A stretch of DNA of 64,000 nucleotides from Deltaproteobacteria bacterium (GTDB taxonomy: Bacteria; Myxococcota_A; UBA796; GCA-2862545). Below are positions 44,433-53,321 of the stretch, piece after piece. Every line of letters begins with the position of its first letter. Positions within the stretch are counted from its first letter, which is position 1. The position numbers were made by a program, and so were the translations under genes. The stretch is taken from contig REDI01000031.1 in NCBI GenBank assembly GCA_007693595.1, positions 1 to 64,000 on the forward strand, in the 5' to 3' direction. The notes under the pieces were generated by a model. The model worked only from the letters and a program-made list of their open reading frames with translations. It was not told the DNA's origin and made no database searches.

Positions 44433-45965
44433 ATGACGTCCGACCCTTCGGTCGACAGCGCAGCGAGCGAATCTTCGGGCGGGCGAACCCTCGACTTCAG
44501 CGCGCTGCCCTCCGTCACGCCTGGCGCTCCCTACGTCGCGGAGTTCCGGATCGCGATCCGGCACCTCATGTCCAAGAAGGCCGACGCGATGATCTCGATC
44601 GTTGCGGTCCTCTCCGTGCTGGCGGTCCTGGCCTCGGTGGCGCTCGTCAACGTCGTTCTCGCGGTCATGACCGGCTTTCAGGTGGAGTTTCGCGATCGCA
44701 TCCTCGGGGCCAACGCGCACATCGCCGTGCAGGGTCTCGGGGGGCAGGTCCGCAACGCCGACAAGATCGTCGACCTCGCCGACGAGATCCCAGGGGTGCG
44801 TGGCGCGGCCCCGTTCATCTACAGCGAGACCATCCTCAAGTCGGCCACCCGCTACTCCGGCGTGGTGCTCAAGGGCTTTGATCCCGAACGTACCGACCGG
44901 GTCACCGATCTGGCGAACGACCTGATCGTCGGTCCGAAGGGCGCGCTCACGAGCGAAGAACGCCTGGCGCTCTTTCGGGGCATGGCGGAGCCCACTCCGG
45001 GTCCGACCCTGCCCGACCTGCTCGCGATGCGACTTCTAACGGATACCGCAGGTGCCGATGGGCTCATCTTTCGCGTCGACGATGGGGCGCTCCAGCCCCA
45101 AGACGATCCGGGGGACGGCCCGGAGCTCGATTACGGTCTGGACCGGCCGGTCGAGCGCGAGGCAGAGCCGCTGCCGGGTGTCTTGATCGGAAAGGATCTC
45201 GCGCTGCATCTCGAGGTGGGTCCCGGATCCGAGGTCCAGCTCGTCGATCCCTTCGGCGGGGGCATGGGCCCGATGGGTATGCCCAACCCACGGGTCCGCC
45301 GCGTCCGGATCGCGGGGGTCTACCAGTCTGGGTTCCCGGAGTATGACGCCAAGTGGGTCTATATGGCGAACCCTGACGTGCAGGAGTATCTTCGCTTGGG
45401 CACGGCCGTCACCGGGGTAGAGCTCGCACTCCACGACATCTACGCCGCTCCCGCTGTCGCCGAGGCCTTGCAAGAGGGCCTCGGTCCGCTTCTCTATACC
45501 CGCACCTGGCAAGAGATGAACAAGGAGCTCTATCAAGCGCTGGCTTTGGAGCGTCAGGTCAGCGCGCTGCTCTTGTTCAGCACGGTCCTGATCGCTGCTC
45601 TGCTCGTGGTGTGCGTGCTGATCATGATGGTGCTCACCAAGACCCGCGAAATCGCGATCCTCCGAGCCATGGGTGCGTCGAGGAACGGGATCCTGCGGAT
45701 CTTCATCATCGAGGGCACCCTGATCGGTATCGTGGGATCGATCTTGGGAACCGGGCTCGGGTTTGCGGTCTGCGCCTTCCTCGAAGCCTATGGCTGGCCC
45801 TTGAACAGCTCCGTCTACCTGTTGAGCACCCTGCCGGTGCAGATCGATCTGGTCAACGTGGTCGGCGTGGCGGTCGGCGCCGTGGTGTGTTGCTTTCTCG
45901 CCACACTCTATCCGGCCTTGACCGCCGCTAATATCGACCCGGTCGAAGGGCTGAGGTACGAATGA
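44433..45965 (+). CDS. lolC: Lipoprotein-releasing ABC transporter permease LolC/LolE
   Basis: 510 residues from an ATG with GGAG 6 bases upstream. An N-terminal transmembrane helix (about 50-75, ISIVAVLSVLAVLASVALVNV), a long periplasmic domain (about 80-375) and three C-terminal helices in the FtsX/MacB fold (TREIAILRAMGAS coupling helix). With LolD it moves mature lipoproteins from the inner membrane to LolA. One permease with one LolD suggests a homodimeric LolF/LolC-type complex. The length exceeds E. coli LolC (about 400): the extra ~100 residues are acidic (e.g. PQDDPGDGPELDYG) in the periplasmic domain. Confidence 0.92.
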   Translation: MTSDPSVDSAASESSGGRTLDFSALPSVTPGAPYVAEFRIAIRHLMSKKADAMISIVAVLSVLAVLASVALVNVVLAVMTGFQVEFRDRILGANAHIAVQGLGGQVRNADKIVDLADEIPGVRGAAPFIYSETILKSATRYSGVVLKGFDPERTDRVTDLANDLIVGPKGALTSEERLALFRGMAEPTPGPTLPDLLAMRLLTDTAGADGLIFRVDDGALQPQDDPGDGPELDYGLDRPVEREAEPLPGVLIGKDLALHLEVGPGSEVQLVDPFGGGMGPMGMPNPRVRRVRIAGVYQSGFPEYDAKWVYMANPDVQEYLRLGTAVTGVELALHDIYAAPAVAEALQEGLGPLLYTRTWQEMNKELYQALALERQVSALLLFSTVLIAALLVVCVLIMMVLTKTREIAILRAMGASRNGILRIFIIEGTLIGIVGSILGTGLGFAVCAFLEAYGWPLNSSVYLLSTLPVQIDLVNVVGVAVGAVVCCFLATLYPALTAANIDPVEGLRYE

Positions 45966-46669
45966 GCGGCGACGTCATGCTGCGATCGGGCCCGGTCCAC
46001 ATCCAGGCAAAGGGGCTCAGCAAGGTCTACCACAAGGGCGGCCAGGCCATCGAAGTGCTCCGTGAGGTCGACCTCGAGGTGGGGCCGGGGGATCGGGTCT
46101 CGATCGTCGGTCCCTCGGGTTGTGGAAAGTCCACCTTTCTGCACTTAGTCGGCCTGCTCGACACGCCCACGAGCGGTCGACTCCTGCTCGATGAGCTCGA
46201 CGTCACTCGGGTAGGGAACCGCGGTCTTCACCGCTTCCGAAACTTCCGGGTAGGCTTCATCTTCCAGGCCCACAACCTCCTTCCGGAGCACACGGCGCTT
46301 AGCAACGTCATGATCCCGGTACAGCTCGCGGGCGCCTCCAAGGTGACCGCCCAGAAGCGGGCGACCGCCTTGCTCGAGATGGTCGGTCTGGGTCCCCGTC
46401 TCCAGCACAAGCCGGGTGAGCTCTCGGGGGGCGAGCAGCAGCGGGTCGCGATCGCGCGGGCGCTGGTGATGGGGCCTGGGCTGGTGCTGGCCGACGAGCC
46501 TACGGGCAACCTCGATCCCGTGACCTCCGACAGCGTCTTCGAGGTCTTGCTCGACCTCAACCGGCAGCTCGGCAGCACCCTGGTCATGGTCACCCACTCC
46601 TTGGAGCTCGCGCGCCGCTTTCCGCGTCAGCTCCAGCTCGTCCGTGGCCAGTTCGAGGACCTGTCGTGA
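45962..46669 (+). CDS. lolD: Lipoprotein-releasing ABC transporter ATPase LolD
   Basis: 235 residues, overlapping lolC by four bases (ATGA) and bamA by four (GTGA). Walker A GPSGCGKST, Q-loop FIFQAHNLLPEH, signature LSGGEQQRVAIA, Walker B LVLADEPTGNLD, and H-loop VTHS. It drives lipoprotein release from the inner membrane, which the many lipoproteins in this window need. Confidence 0.95.
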   Translation: MSGDVMLRSGPVHIQAKGLSKVYHKGGQAIEVLREVDLEVGPGDRVSIVGPSGCGKSTFLHLVGLLDTPTSGRLLLDELDVTRVGNRGLHRFRNFRVGFIFQAHNLLPEHTALSNVMIPVQLAGASKVTAQKRATALLEMVGLGPRLQHKPGELSGGEQQRVAIARALVMGPGLVLADEPTGNLDPVTSDSVFEVLLDLNRQLGSTLVMVTHSLELARRFPRQLQLVRGQFEDLS

Positions 46670-49164
46670 TCCGCTGGATGCTGCTCGCGATCGTCTTGGC
46701 CTTGGGGGTGGGGATCTCGACGGCTCCCGCCTGGGGGAGGCCTCTGTTGGCCGATGCCGATGGGGCGGTCTCAAAGGTGATCATCGAGGGTAATCGCCGC
46801 ATCGAGGAGCCCACGATCAAGGCGGCGGTGGGGGTCCACTTCGGCCAGGTCTTGAGCCGAAACCGAGTGCGATCCATCATCAAGTCCGTGCACAACACGG
46901 GCTTCTTCGACGACGTGCAGGTCTTTGTCGCCCCCGACGAAGAGGCGGGCCGAGGCCTCATTCTCACCATACGGGTCATCGAGAAGCCCGCCGTGCGCGA
47001 TGTTCAGGTGCTCGGCACCAAGAAGGTCAAGGAAGAAGACGTGCGCGAGGCGATGAGCCTGCGATCCTTCAACGTGCTCAACACGGCCGACATCAACCGC
47101 AACGTCAAGCGGATCCGCGATCTCTACATCGAGAAGGGGTACTACCTGGTCGAGGTCGAGCCTGAGATCGACCCTATCTCCGACGATCAGGTCGACGTGA
47201 CCTTCCGCATCACCGAGAACCGCAAGGTGGTGGTCCAGAAGGTCGAGTTTGTGGGGAACGATCAGGTGCCTCGTCGAAAGCTCAAGCGGGGCCTCGAGGT
47301 CAAGGAAGGCGGGATCCTGCCCTGGTTGGGATCCTCGGGCACCTTCGACCGCGCCAAGCTCGACACCGATCGGCTGAGGATCCAGAGCATCTTGTACGAG
47401 CTCGGCCATCTCGACGCCGAGGTCGATCCTCCCAAGGTCTTCTTGTCGCCCGACAAGCGCTTTATCTATATCAGCTATAAGATCGAGGAAGGACCCAGGT
47501 ACGATCAGGGTAAGTTTGCGATCGTCGGGGACTTTGTCGACGAAGAGGGCCTCACGCCCGACAACGTGCGTCGCATCGCCGAGGGCACCCCGGTGCTCGT
47601 CCTGCAAGAAGAGCTCTGGCGCAAGGCCAACGACAAGCGGTCGAGACTTCGCTTGCTCCGACTGAAGGCGGCGGCCTTCGAGCAGGGGGAGCCCTTCCGC
47701 TACAGCTTGATCCGAACCGGCTTCGGAGGTGGCATCGCCGAGAACATCGAGGCTTTCTACCAGGATCAGGGCTATGCCTTCGCCACGGTCGAGGCCATCC
47801 CCTACAGCAACCCGCGCACCGGCCAGGCGGACGTAGTCTTTCGGGTCGAGAAGGGGAGCAAGTACCGGATCGGCCTCATCGATGTGACCGGCAACGACGC
47901 GACCATCGACACGGTGGTTCGGCGCGAGATGCAGGTCGACGAGGGCGATCTCTACCGCGGAGCGCGCATTCAGGCCTCGCGTGCTCGGGTTGGGCGACTC
48001 GGCTTCTTTGAGGATGTAAGCATCGACACGCCGCGCGGCTCGGCGCCCGATGTGCTCGACCTCAAGGTGAACGTCCGGGAGCGCCCCACGGGCAGCTTCA
48101 GCATGGGGATGGGCTTCTCGAGCTTCGAGCAGTTCGTGCTCACCGGGAGCATCAGTAAGGCCAACTTCCTGGGCCGTGGCTACATGCTCAACGCGATGAT
48201 CAACTGGTCGGCGATCCGTCGTCAGTGGAACGTCGGGTTCTACGACCCTTACTTCTTGAACTCCCGCTGGACGCTCTCGGTCAATGGCTACTCGATCAAC
48301 CAGCAGTTTCAGCTCAATGAGTATATGCGCGGCGGCTCGGTCGAGATCGGTCGATACCTGGACCGCGCCGACGACTTCCGACTGGCCCTGCAGTATACGG
48401 TCGCCGACGTAGGGCTCATCTCGCTCGATCCCTACCGAAGCCAGCTCCTCGGCGGCGATCTCTACCGCAACGGGCTGACCTCGACGCTGGGCCTCAACCT
48501 CATGATGGACCGGCGGAACAACCGCATGATGGGGACGAAGGGCACCTTTACCAGCATCAGCACCAACCTCACGGGCGGCTTCCGCACCGACAAAGACACC
48601 GTGCTGCGCCTGCTCGGGGGGCGCTTCAACTTCGCCGAGGTTCGTGCGAACTTTCGTGCCTATTACCCGCTCATTCCCTCGGAGTCCGAGGACCTCATGG
48701 TCTTCCGCTTCAACACCACGCTGGGCTGGGTCCAGAGCACGGATGGTCGAGTCGTGCCGTTCATCCACCGCTATCGTGTCGGAGGCATCATGTCCGTGCG
48801 CGGCTACAACTGGTTCAGCCTGGGCCCTGCGCTGCGGGGTACAGGCACCGATGACCCGCTGCGAGGCGATGTGCCGATCCAGGCGGGTGGCACGCAGCAG
48901 TGGATCAACAACATCGAGATCGAGAACCCGATCGTGCGCGGAGCGGGCATCCGAGGGGTGGTCTTCTTCGACGCGGGCAACGCCTTTGGGGATCCCTGGG
49001 GCCAGGGCTTCATCAACCCCGCGGGGCTTCAGTATGCCATCGGCGCGGGGATCCGTTGGAACTCACCGATGGGTCTGCTACGCTTCGAGTATGGCATTCC
49101 GCTCAACCCTCGCGAGGGGGATCAGCGGGGGGTCTTTGACTTCGGCATGGGCCAGTTCTTCTAG
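46666..49164 (+). CDS. bamA: Outer-membrane assembly factor BamA
   Basis: 832 residues from a GTG. A signal peptide ends near APAWG-RP; five POTRA domains follow (about 35-440, each with GN/GT-x-V/R turns such as VIIEGNRRIEE and VQVLGTKKVKEED), then the Omp85 barrel (about 450-832) with the loop 6 motif SVRGYNW and a C-terminal Phe. BamA inserts barrel proteins, so it should handle the large barrel protein at 30128-33349 and others here. It sits between lolD and a kinase gene, only 17 bases ahead of the latter. Confidence 0.95.
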   Translation: MIRWMLLAIVLALGVGISTAPAWGRPLLADADGAVSKVIIEGNRRIEEPTIKAAVGVHFGQVLSRNRVRSIIKSVHNTGFFDDVQVFVAPDEEAGRGLILTIRVIEKPAVRDVQVLGTKKVKEEDVREAMSLRSFNVLNTADINRNVKRIRDLYIEKGYYLVEVEPEIDPISDDQVDVTFRITENRKVVVQKVEFVGNDQVPRRKLKRGLEVKEGGILPWLGSSGTFDRAKLDTDRLRIQSILYELGHLDAEVDPPKVFLSPDKRFIYISYKIEEGPRYDQGKFAIVGDFVDEEGLTPDNVRRIAEGTPVLVLQEELWRKANDKRSRLRLLRLKAAAFEQGEPFRYSLIRTGFGGGIAENIEAFYQDQGYAFATVEAIPYSNPRTGQADVVFRVEKGSKYRIGLIDVTGNDATIDTVVRREMQVDEGDLYRGARIQASRARVGRLGFFEDVSIDTPRGSAPDVLDLKVNVRERPTGSFSMGMGFSSFEQFVLTGSISKANFLGRGYMLNAMINWSAIRRQWNVGFYDPYFLNSRWTLSVNGYSINQQFQLNEYMRGGSVEIGRYLDRADDFRLALQYTVADVGLISLDPYRSQLLGGDLYRNGLTSTLGLNLMMDRRNNRMMGTKGTFTSISTNLTGGFRTDKDTVLRLLGGRFNFAEVRANFRAYYPLIPSESEDLMVFRFNTTLGWVQSTDGRVVPFIHRYRVGGIMSVRGYNWFSLGPALRGTGTDDPLRGDVPIQAGGTQQWINNIEIENPIVRGAGIRGVVFFDAGNAFGDPWGQGFINPAGLQYAIGAGIRWNSPMGLLRFEYGIPLNPREGDQRGVFDFGMGQFF

Positions 49165-49181
49165 CGCCCTTGGAGCCAGCC

Positions 49182-51149
49182 TTGCTTGAGCCTGGTGATC
49201 ATCTCGGAGATTGGGAGATCGAGAGCCTGCTCGGTGAGGGGGGCATGGGCGCGGTCTATCGTGCGCGGAACATGGTGCTCGGCGACGTCTACGCCGCAGT
49301 TAAGACTACGTTGCCCCGAGATTTTCAGCACGCCCGCGAGCGCTTCGTGCGCGAGATCAAGGCCCTGCTCCGGCTGCATCACTCCGCCGTGGTGCGGGTT
49401 CAGGGCTTCGGCGAAGATCGGGAGCGCGGGATCCTCTGGTTCGCCATGGATCTGGTCGAGGGCCACCCCCTCGACGCGTGGATCGAAGGGGGCGTCGCCT
49501 TTCCGGTCAAGCACGCGCTTCGCCTCTATGCGAGCCTGGCCGAGGGGCTGGCGCACGCCCATGAGCGAGGGGTCGCGCACCGCGACCTCAAGCCCGCCAA
49601 CGTCATCGTGGGTCATGATGGTTTGCCCGTGATGGTCGACTTCGGGATCAGCGCGACGGAGGGTGACGATCGGCTGACGCGGACCGGGACGGTCATCGGC
49701 ACGCCGCAGTATATGCCCCCCGAGGCCCTCGAAGGCCAGCTCCCCGACCCCATGCTTGGGGACATCTACGCGCTGGGCCAGATGCTCATGGAGACTGTGG
49801 CGGGAAGTCCTGCTTTTCCGACCGACCCGCGTCTGACCTCCACCCAGAACGCCCTCCGGGTCATGCATCAGAAGGTCATGCGCGATGATCTCGACCCAGG
49901 TGAGTCCTTCCCCGAGCCCCTCCGACAGATTATTCGCGATGCGACGCACGTCGATCCCACGCATCGACTCCAGTCCGCGGCGCTGCTCGCGCAGCGACTT
50001 CGTGACCTCTGCGATCGCCCGACCGAAGAGCTCGCGGTGGCGGCCCGGGCCGGGGGCATGGGGGCCGAGGTCGAACCCAATGGGCCGGCGATCCCACGTG
50101 ATCCGGGGCATGCGTTGGTCGCCGGCGGTACCGGCCCGGTGGGCGGCGCAGCGAGCACCGTGGATCTCGACGGCGCGGGCCTCGCACGGACCTCGACCCA
50201 GACCCTCGACCCCGCCACCAAGGTCAAGCGGAAGCGGCCGATGGCGTGGTTGCTCGGGCTCGCTGGCGGAAGCCTGGTGGCGTTGGTTGCGATCATGGGG
50301 GTGCTGTTGCTTTTTGGGGTGGGCATCGTTTGGCTGGCTCTCTCGTCCAGCCCATCCCAGCCTCCCGTGGTCGCCGACACCAGCGAGCCGGCCGCGCCCG
50401 CGAAGCCGCCCGAGCCGTCGAGCTCCTCCACGGCGCCGAGCCCTGAGCCCTCCAAGACGGAGCCAGACGACCTGGAGCCTCAGACCGGCAAGTCTCAGAC
50501 CCGAGTTCCGAGTCCGCCTCCCTCCAGATCGGGCCAGCCTGCGCCCGATGGGCAAGCCTCCTCGCCCAAGACCGGGCCCACGGACGCGCCATCGCCCCCC
50601 GAGCCGGTCGAGCCTCCGACGACTGAGCCCGATCCCCCCCCGAGCGACGACGGCGTGTCGGTCGTGACCTCCCCCGACCCGACGTCTCCAGCCCCGCCGG
50701 TCGAAGAGCCGGAACCGGAACCGGAACCGGAGCCGGAGCCGCCCAAGGTCGCGCCCTTTTCGCCGAACTGGTCCGAGGTCATCGGCATTCGCCGTGGCAT
50801 GAACGACCGCGAGCTCGATCGGCTCTTGGGAACCAGCAGCGACGGCACCTCGAACCACTGCGGTCGGGGCGAGAACCCGCGCGCCTACCTCTCGGGAGGC
50901 GTGCTGGTCTGTCGGGCGATGTTCGGAGGCGCGCGAACCGTGGTGATCAGCCGATCCGCCAAGGCCCAGCTCGCCCCGAAGAGCTCAGACCCGCTCGTCA
51001 GCCTGCTCGGCATGAGTCCCGAGCAGGTCGAGGCTACCATCGGTCCGCCCCAGAACCGCATCGGAGCCAACCGCTTCCACTACCAGCGCCGCGAGGTCCT
51101 GCTGGAGTTCCAACGCGGGCGGCTCGACCTCATCGTCGTCGCGCTCTGA
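49182..51149 (+). CDS. Transmembrane Ser/Thr kinase with BamE-like C-terminal domain, inserted between bamA and skp
   Basis: 655 residues from a TTG at 49182 with GGAG 6 bases upstream (the frame is open to 49170). Residues ~8-285 form a Hanks kinase: GEGGMGAVY, AVKTTL lysine, VAHRDLKPAN, VDFGISA and YMPPEA. A hydrophobic helix (about 354-383) is followed by a ~145-residue Pro/Glu-rich periplasmic linker, including an EP6 repeat. The last ~130 residues (about 525-655) contain two units of the form 'GM...E...LLG/IGPP...' with a Y/V strand pair, the second (LGMSPEQVEATIGPP...FHYQRREVLLEFQRGRL) closely recalling BamE/SmpA. Placement inside the bamA-skp-lpx operon makes an outer-membrane-assembly sensor plausible; that role is inference. 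Confidence 0.88.
   Translation: MLEPGDHLGDWEIESLLGEGGMGAVYRARNMVLGDVYAAVKTTLPRDFQHARERFVREIKALLRLHHSAVVRVQGFGEDRERGILWFAMDLVEGHPLDAWIEGGVAFPVKHALRLYASLAEGLAHAHERGVAHRDLKPANVIVGHDGLPVMVDFGISATEGDDRLTRTGTVIGTPQYMPPEALEGQLPDPMLGDIYALGQMLMETVAGSPAFPTDPRLTSTQNALRVMHQKVMRDDLDPGESFPEPLRQIIRDATHVDPTHRLQSAALLAQRLRDLCDRPTEELAVAARAGGMGAEVEPNGPAIPRDPGHALVAGGTGPVGGAASTVDLDGAGLARTSTQTLDPATKVKRKRPMAWLLGLAGGSLVALVAIMGVLLLFGVGIVWLALSSSPSQPPVVADTSEPAAPAKPPEPSSSSTAPSPEPSKTEPDDLEPQTGKSQTRVPSPPPSRSGQPAPDGQASSPKTGPTDAPSPPEPVEPPTTEPDPPPSDDGVSVVTSPDPTSPAPPVEEPEPEPEPEPEPPKVAPFSPNWSEVIGIRRGMNDRELDRLLGTSSDGTSNHCGRGENPRAYLSGGVLVCRAMFGGARTVVISRSAKAQLAPKSSDPLVSLLGMSPEQVEATIGPPQNRIGANRFHYQRREVLLEFQRGRLDLIVVAL
50706..50741 (+). 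repeat. Six Glu-Pro codon repeats in the kinase linker
   Basis: GAA/GAG-CCG repeated six times in the periplasmic linker. EP repeats give a stiff extended spacer, as in TonB, and here would project the C-terminal domain across the peptidoglycan. Confidence 0.85.
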
Positions 51150-51248
51150 CCCTCGCCGGGGGACGGGTTGGCAGGGCTTAGGGGTCTACCAGTCCTTGCC
51201 GCAGGCCGTGTGCCCGGCTACCTGCCGTCCGGCTGCCTTGGAGGATCC

Positions 51249-51743
51249 ATGTCTCGCTCGTTGCTCATCGCTGCCCTGCTGTTTATCTCGACCCCCGCGC
51301 TCGCCGGCAAGATCGCGATCGTCGACTTTCAGCGCGCCCTCGCCGAGACCAAAGACGGCCAAGCCGCCCAGAAGCGACTCGAAGATGGCATGTCCTCCCG
51401 CCGAGCCCAGCTCGAGAACCAGCGTCAGGATCTCGAGAAGCTCTACAAGGACTACGAGTCGCGTAAACTGATCCTCAACGACGAGGCACGCCGGGCCGCG
51501 GAGCAAGACATCGTGAGCCGGCAGCGCAAGCTCGAGGCCGATGCGTATCGCTTCGAGCAAGAGATGCAGCAGGAGTACGTCGAGATCGTCAGCGACCTCG
51601 ACGCCCGCATGCGCGAACTCTCAGCGAAGATCGCCAAAGAAAAGGGCTATGAGCTCGTCCTTGATCAGACGGCGGTGGTCTACTCCGGGGGCGAGACCGT
51701 CGACATGACCGCCGATCTCATCCGTCGGTACAACGGACAGTAG
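51249..51743 (+). CDS. skp: Periplasmic chaperone Skp (OmpH)
   Basis: 164 residues from the ATG at 51249 with GGAGG 4 bases upstream; earlier in-frame starts would spoil the signal peptide (ending TPALA-GK). The short beta strand IAIVDFQRALAET and the two long charged coiled-coil helices (about 40-125) are the jellyfish-like Skp fold. It carries unfolded outer-membrane proteins to BamA. A 99-base space to the kinase gene holds no clear promoter. Confidence 0.92.
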   Translation: MSRSLLIAALLFISTPALAGKIAIVDFQRALAETKDGQAAQKRLEDGMSSRRAQLENQRQDLEKLYKDYESRKLILNDEARRAAEQDIVSRQRKLEADAYRFEQEMQQEYVEIVSDLDARMRELSAKIAKEKGYELVLDQTAVVYSGGETVDMTADLIRRYNGQ

Positions 51744-52817
51744 GTGTCGCGGCGTGCGCTGGCTCGCGCGTGGACGGCCCGTGAGCTGGCGGAGCTGATC
51801 GGCGCGGAGCTCCAAGGGGATCCTGATCGAGCCGTGACCGGGGTGGCCCCCCTCGATCATGCTTGCGCCGACGATCTCACCTTCTGTGGTGGGGGCAGGT
51901 GGGCGGTACGCTTGGCCTCGAGCGAGGGGGGGGTGATCCTCTTGTCCGAGGAGCGTGCCCCCGAGGGAGCGGTGGTGTTGCGAGTCCCCTCGCCGCGGGC
52001 CGCTTTCGCCACGCTTCTCGCCCTCCTCTTTCCCGAGCCCGTCCCTGCTCCAGGGGTGCATCCCACGGCGGTCGTCGCGGACTCGGCGCAGGTTGAAGGG
52101 GCCTGTGTCGGACCTTTTGCGGTGGTCGAGGCCGAGGCGATCGTGTCGCCTGGGGCGTGGGTCCAAGCCCATGCGGTGATCGGAGCGGGCGCGCGCATCG
52201 GGCCCGAAACCCGGATCGGCCCGCACGCGGTGATCTGCGAGGGTTCATGGATCGGCGCGCGCGTTCGGGTTCATCCGGGCGCGGTCCTCGGCGCTGATGG
52301 CTTCGGTCACGCCCACAGCGAGGCGGGTCTGGTGCGGGTCCCTCACCACGGGCGGGTCGTGGTCGAAGACGAAGTCGAGATCGGGGCCAACACCTGCATC
52401 GATCGGGCCGCGATGGGCGAGACGCGCATCGGTCGCGGAAGCCGGATCGACAACCTGGTTCAGGTGGCGCATGGCGTAACCCTCGGAGAGCGATGCTTAC
52501 TCGCGGCGTTCGCTGGGGTGGCCGGCGGCGCAAGGCTGGGGGATGGGGCGGTGATGGCAGGCCGCTCCGCGGTGGTCGATGGCGTGCATCTAGGCGATGG
52601 CGCGGTGCTCGCCGGGCTGGCTTCGGCGAGCAAAGACATCCCAGCCGGCCGGACGGTCGGAGGCGCACCCGCTCGCCCCTACGCCCAGTGGATGCGCGAG
52701 GTGGCTTCGGTGCGGGAGCTTCCCGAGGCGCTGCGCACCCTGCGCCGACTGGAGCGCGAGCTCGCTGAGCTGCGAGAGATCCTTTCCACCTCAACCTCCC
52801 CGGAGGAGCCGTGCTGA
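51744..52817 (+). CDS. lpxD: UDP-3-O-acylglucosamine N-acyltransferase LpxD
   Basis: 357 residues from a GTG directly after the skp stop. The N-terminal uridine-binding domain (about 1-100) is followed by a left-handed beta helix of hexad repeats and a C-terminal helical tail. The active-site His is in QVAHGVTLG, and the GFGHAHSEAGLVRVPHHGRV and NTCIDRAAMGET segments are family-specific. It adds the second acyl chain (amide-linked) to the lipid A precursor. It overlaps fabZ by 7 bases. Confidence 0.95.
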   Translation: MSRRALARAWTARELAELIGAELQGDPDRAVTGVAPLDHACADDLTFCGGGRWAVRLASSEGGVILLSEERAPEGAVVLRVPSPRAAFATLLALLFPEPVPAPGVHPTAVVADSAQVEGACVGPFAVVEAEAIVSPGAWVQAHAVIGAGARIGPETRIGPHAVICEGSWIGARVRVHPGAVLGADGFGHAHSEAGLVRVPHHGRVVVEDEVEIGANTCIDRAAMGETRIGRGSRIDNLVQVAHGVTLGERCLLAAFAGVAGGARLGDGAVMAGRSAVVDGVHLGDGAVLAGLASASKDIPAGRTVGGAPARPYAQWMREVASVRELPEALRTLRRLERELAELREILSTSTSPEEPC

Positions 52818-53248
52818 GTTCTGAACAGGTCCAAGAGATCCTCCCCCACCGCGGGCCAATGCTGCTCATCGACGAAGTGGTCGAGATCGAGCCGGGTCGT
52901 CGCGCGGTCGCCCTGCATCGCGTGTCCTCCGACGCGTTCTGGGTTCCAGGGCACTTTCCACAGGAGCCGGTGATGCCAGGGGTGCTGATCGCCGAAGCGA
53001 TGGCCCAGGCGGCCGCGGTGGCCTTTCTGAGCGCAGGGTCGGGGGCTGGAGACCAGGTCTACCTGGTGGGCTATGACAAGCTCCGGCTCCGAAAGCCAGT
53101 TCGACCCGGCGATGATCTCTATCTGCACGCAACACACCAAGGCACCCGGCGTCGGCTCGCGACCTTCTCGGTCGAGGCCTTCGTGGGCGAGGATCGGGTC
53201 GCGAGCGGCACCCTGATGGCGACAGCGCCCGAGCCGACCTCATCCTGA
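52811..53248 (+). CDS. fabZ: (3R)-hydroxyacyl-ACP dehydratase FabZ
   Basis: 145 residues from a GTG inside the lpxD end. Hot-dog fold with ILPHRGPMLLID, the catalytic His in GHFPQEPVMPGVL and the Glu in EAMAQ. It dehydrates hydroxyacyl-ACP in fatty-acid synthesis and competes with LpxA/LpxD for hydroxyacyl-ACP, which explains the shared operon. Confidence 0.96.
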   Translation: MLSSEQVQEILPHRGPMLLIDEVVEIEPGRRAVALHRVSSDAFWVPGHFPQEPVMPGVLIAEAMAQAAAVAFLSAGSGAGDQVYLVGYDKLRLRKPVRPGDDLYLHATHQGTRRRLATFSVEAFVGEDRVASGTLMATAPEPTSS

Positions 53249-53321
53249 GGGTTTCGACGCCGGGCGGCCGGCTGCTCTGAGCCGAGGATGATAAGGTCCG
53301 TCCACGTTGAGGAGGGAGCGC

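Noticed and set aside
46771-48768. 665-codon open frame on the minus strand
   Set aside because: Antisense to bamA, whose domains are complete.
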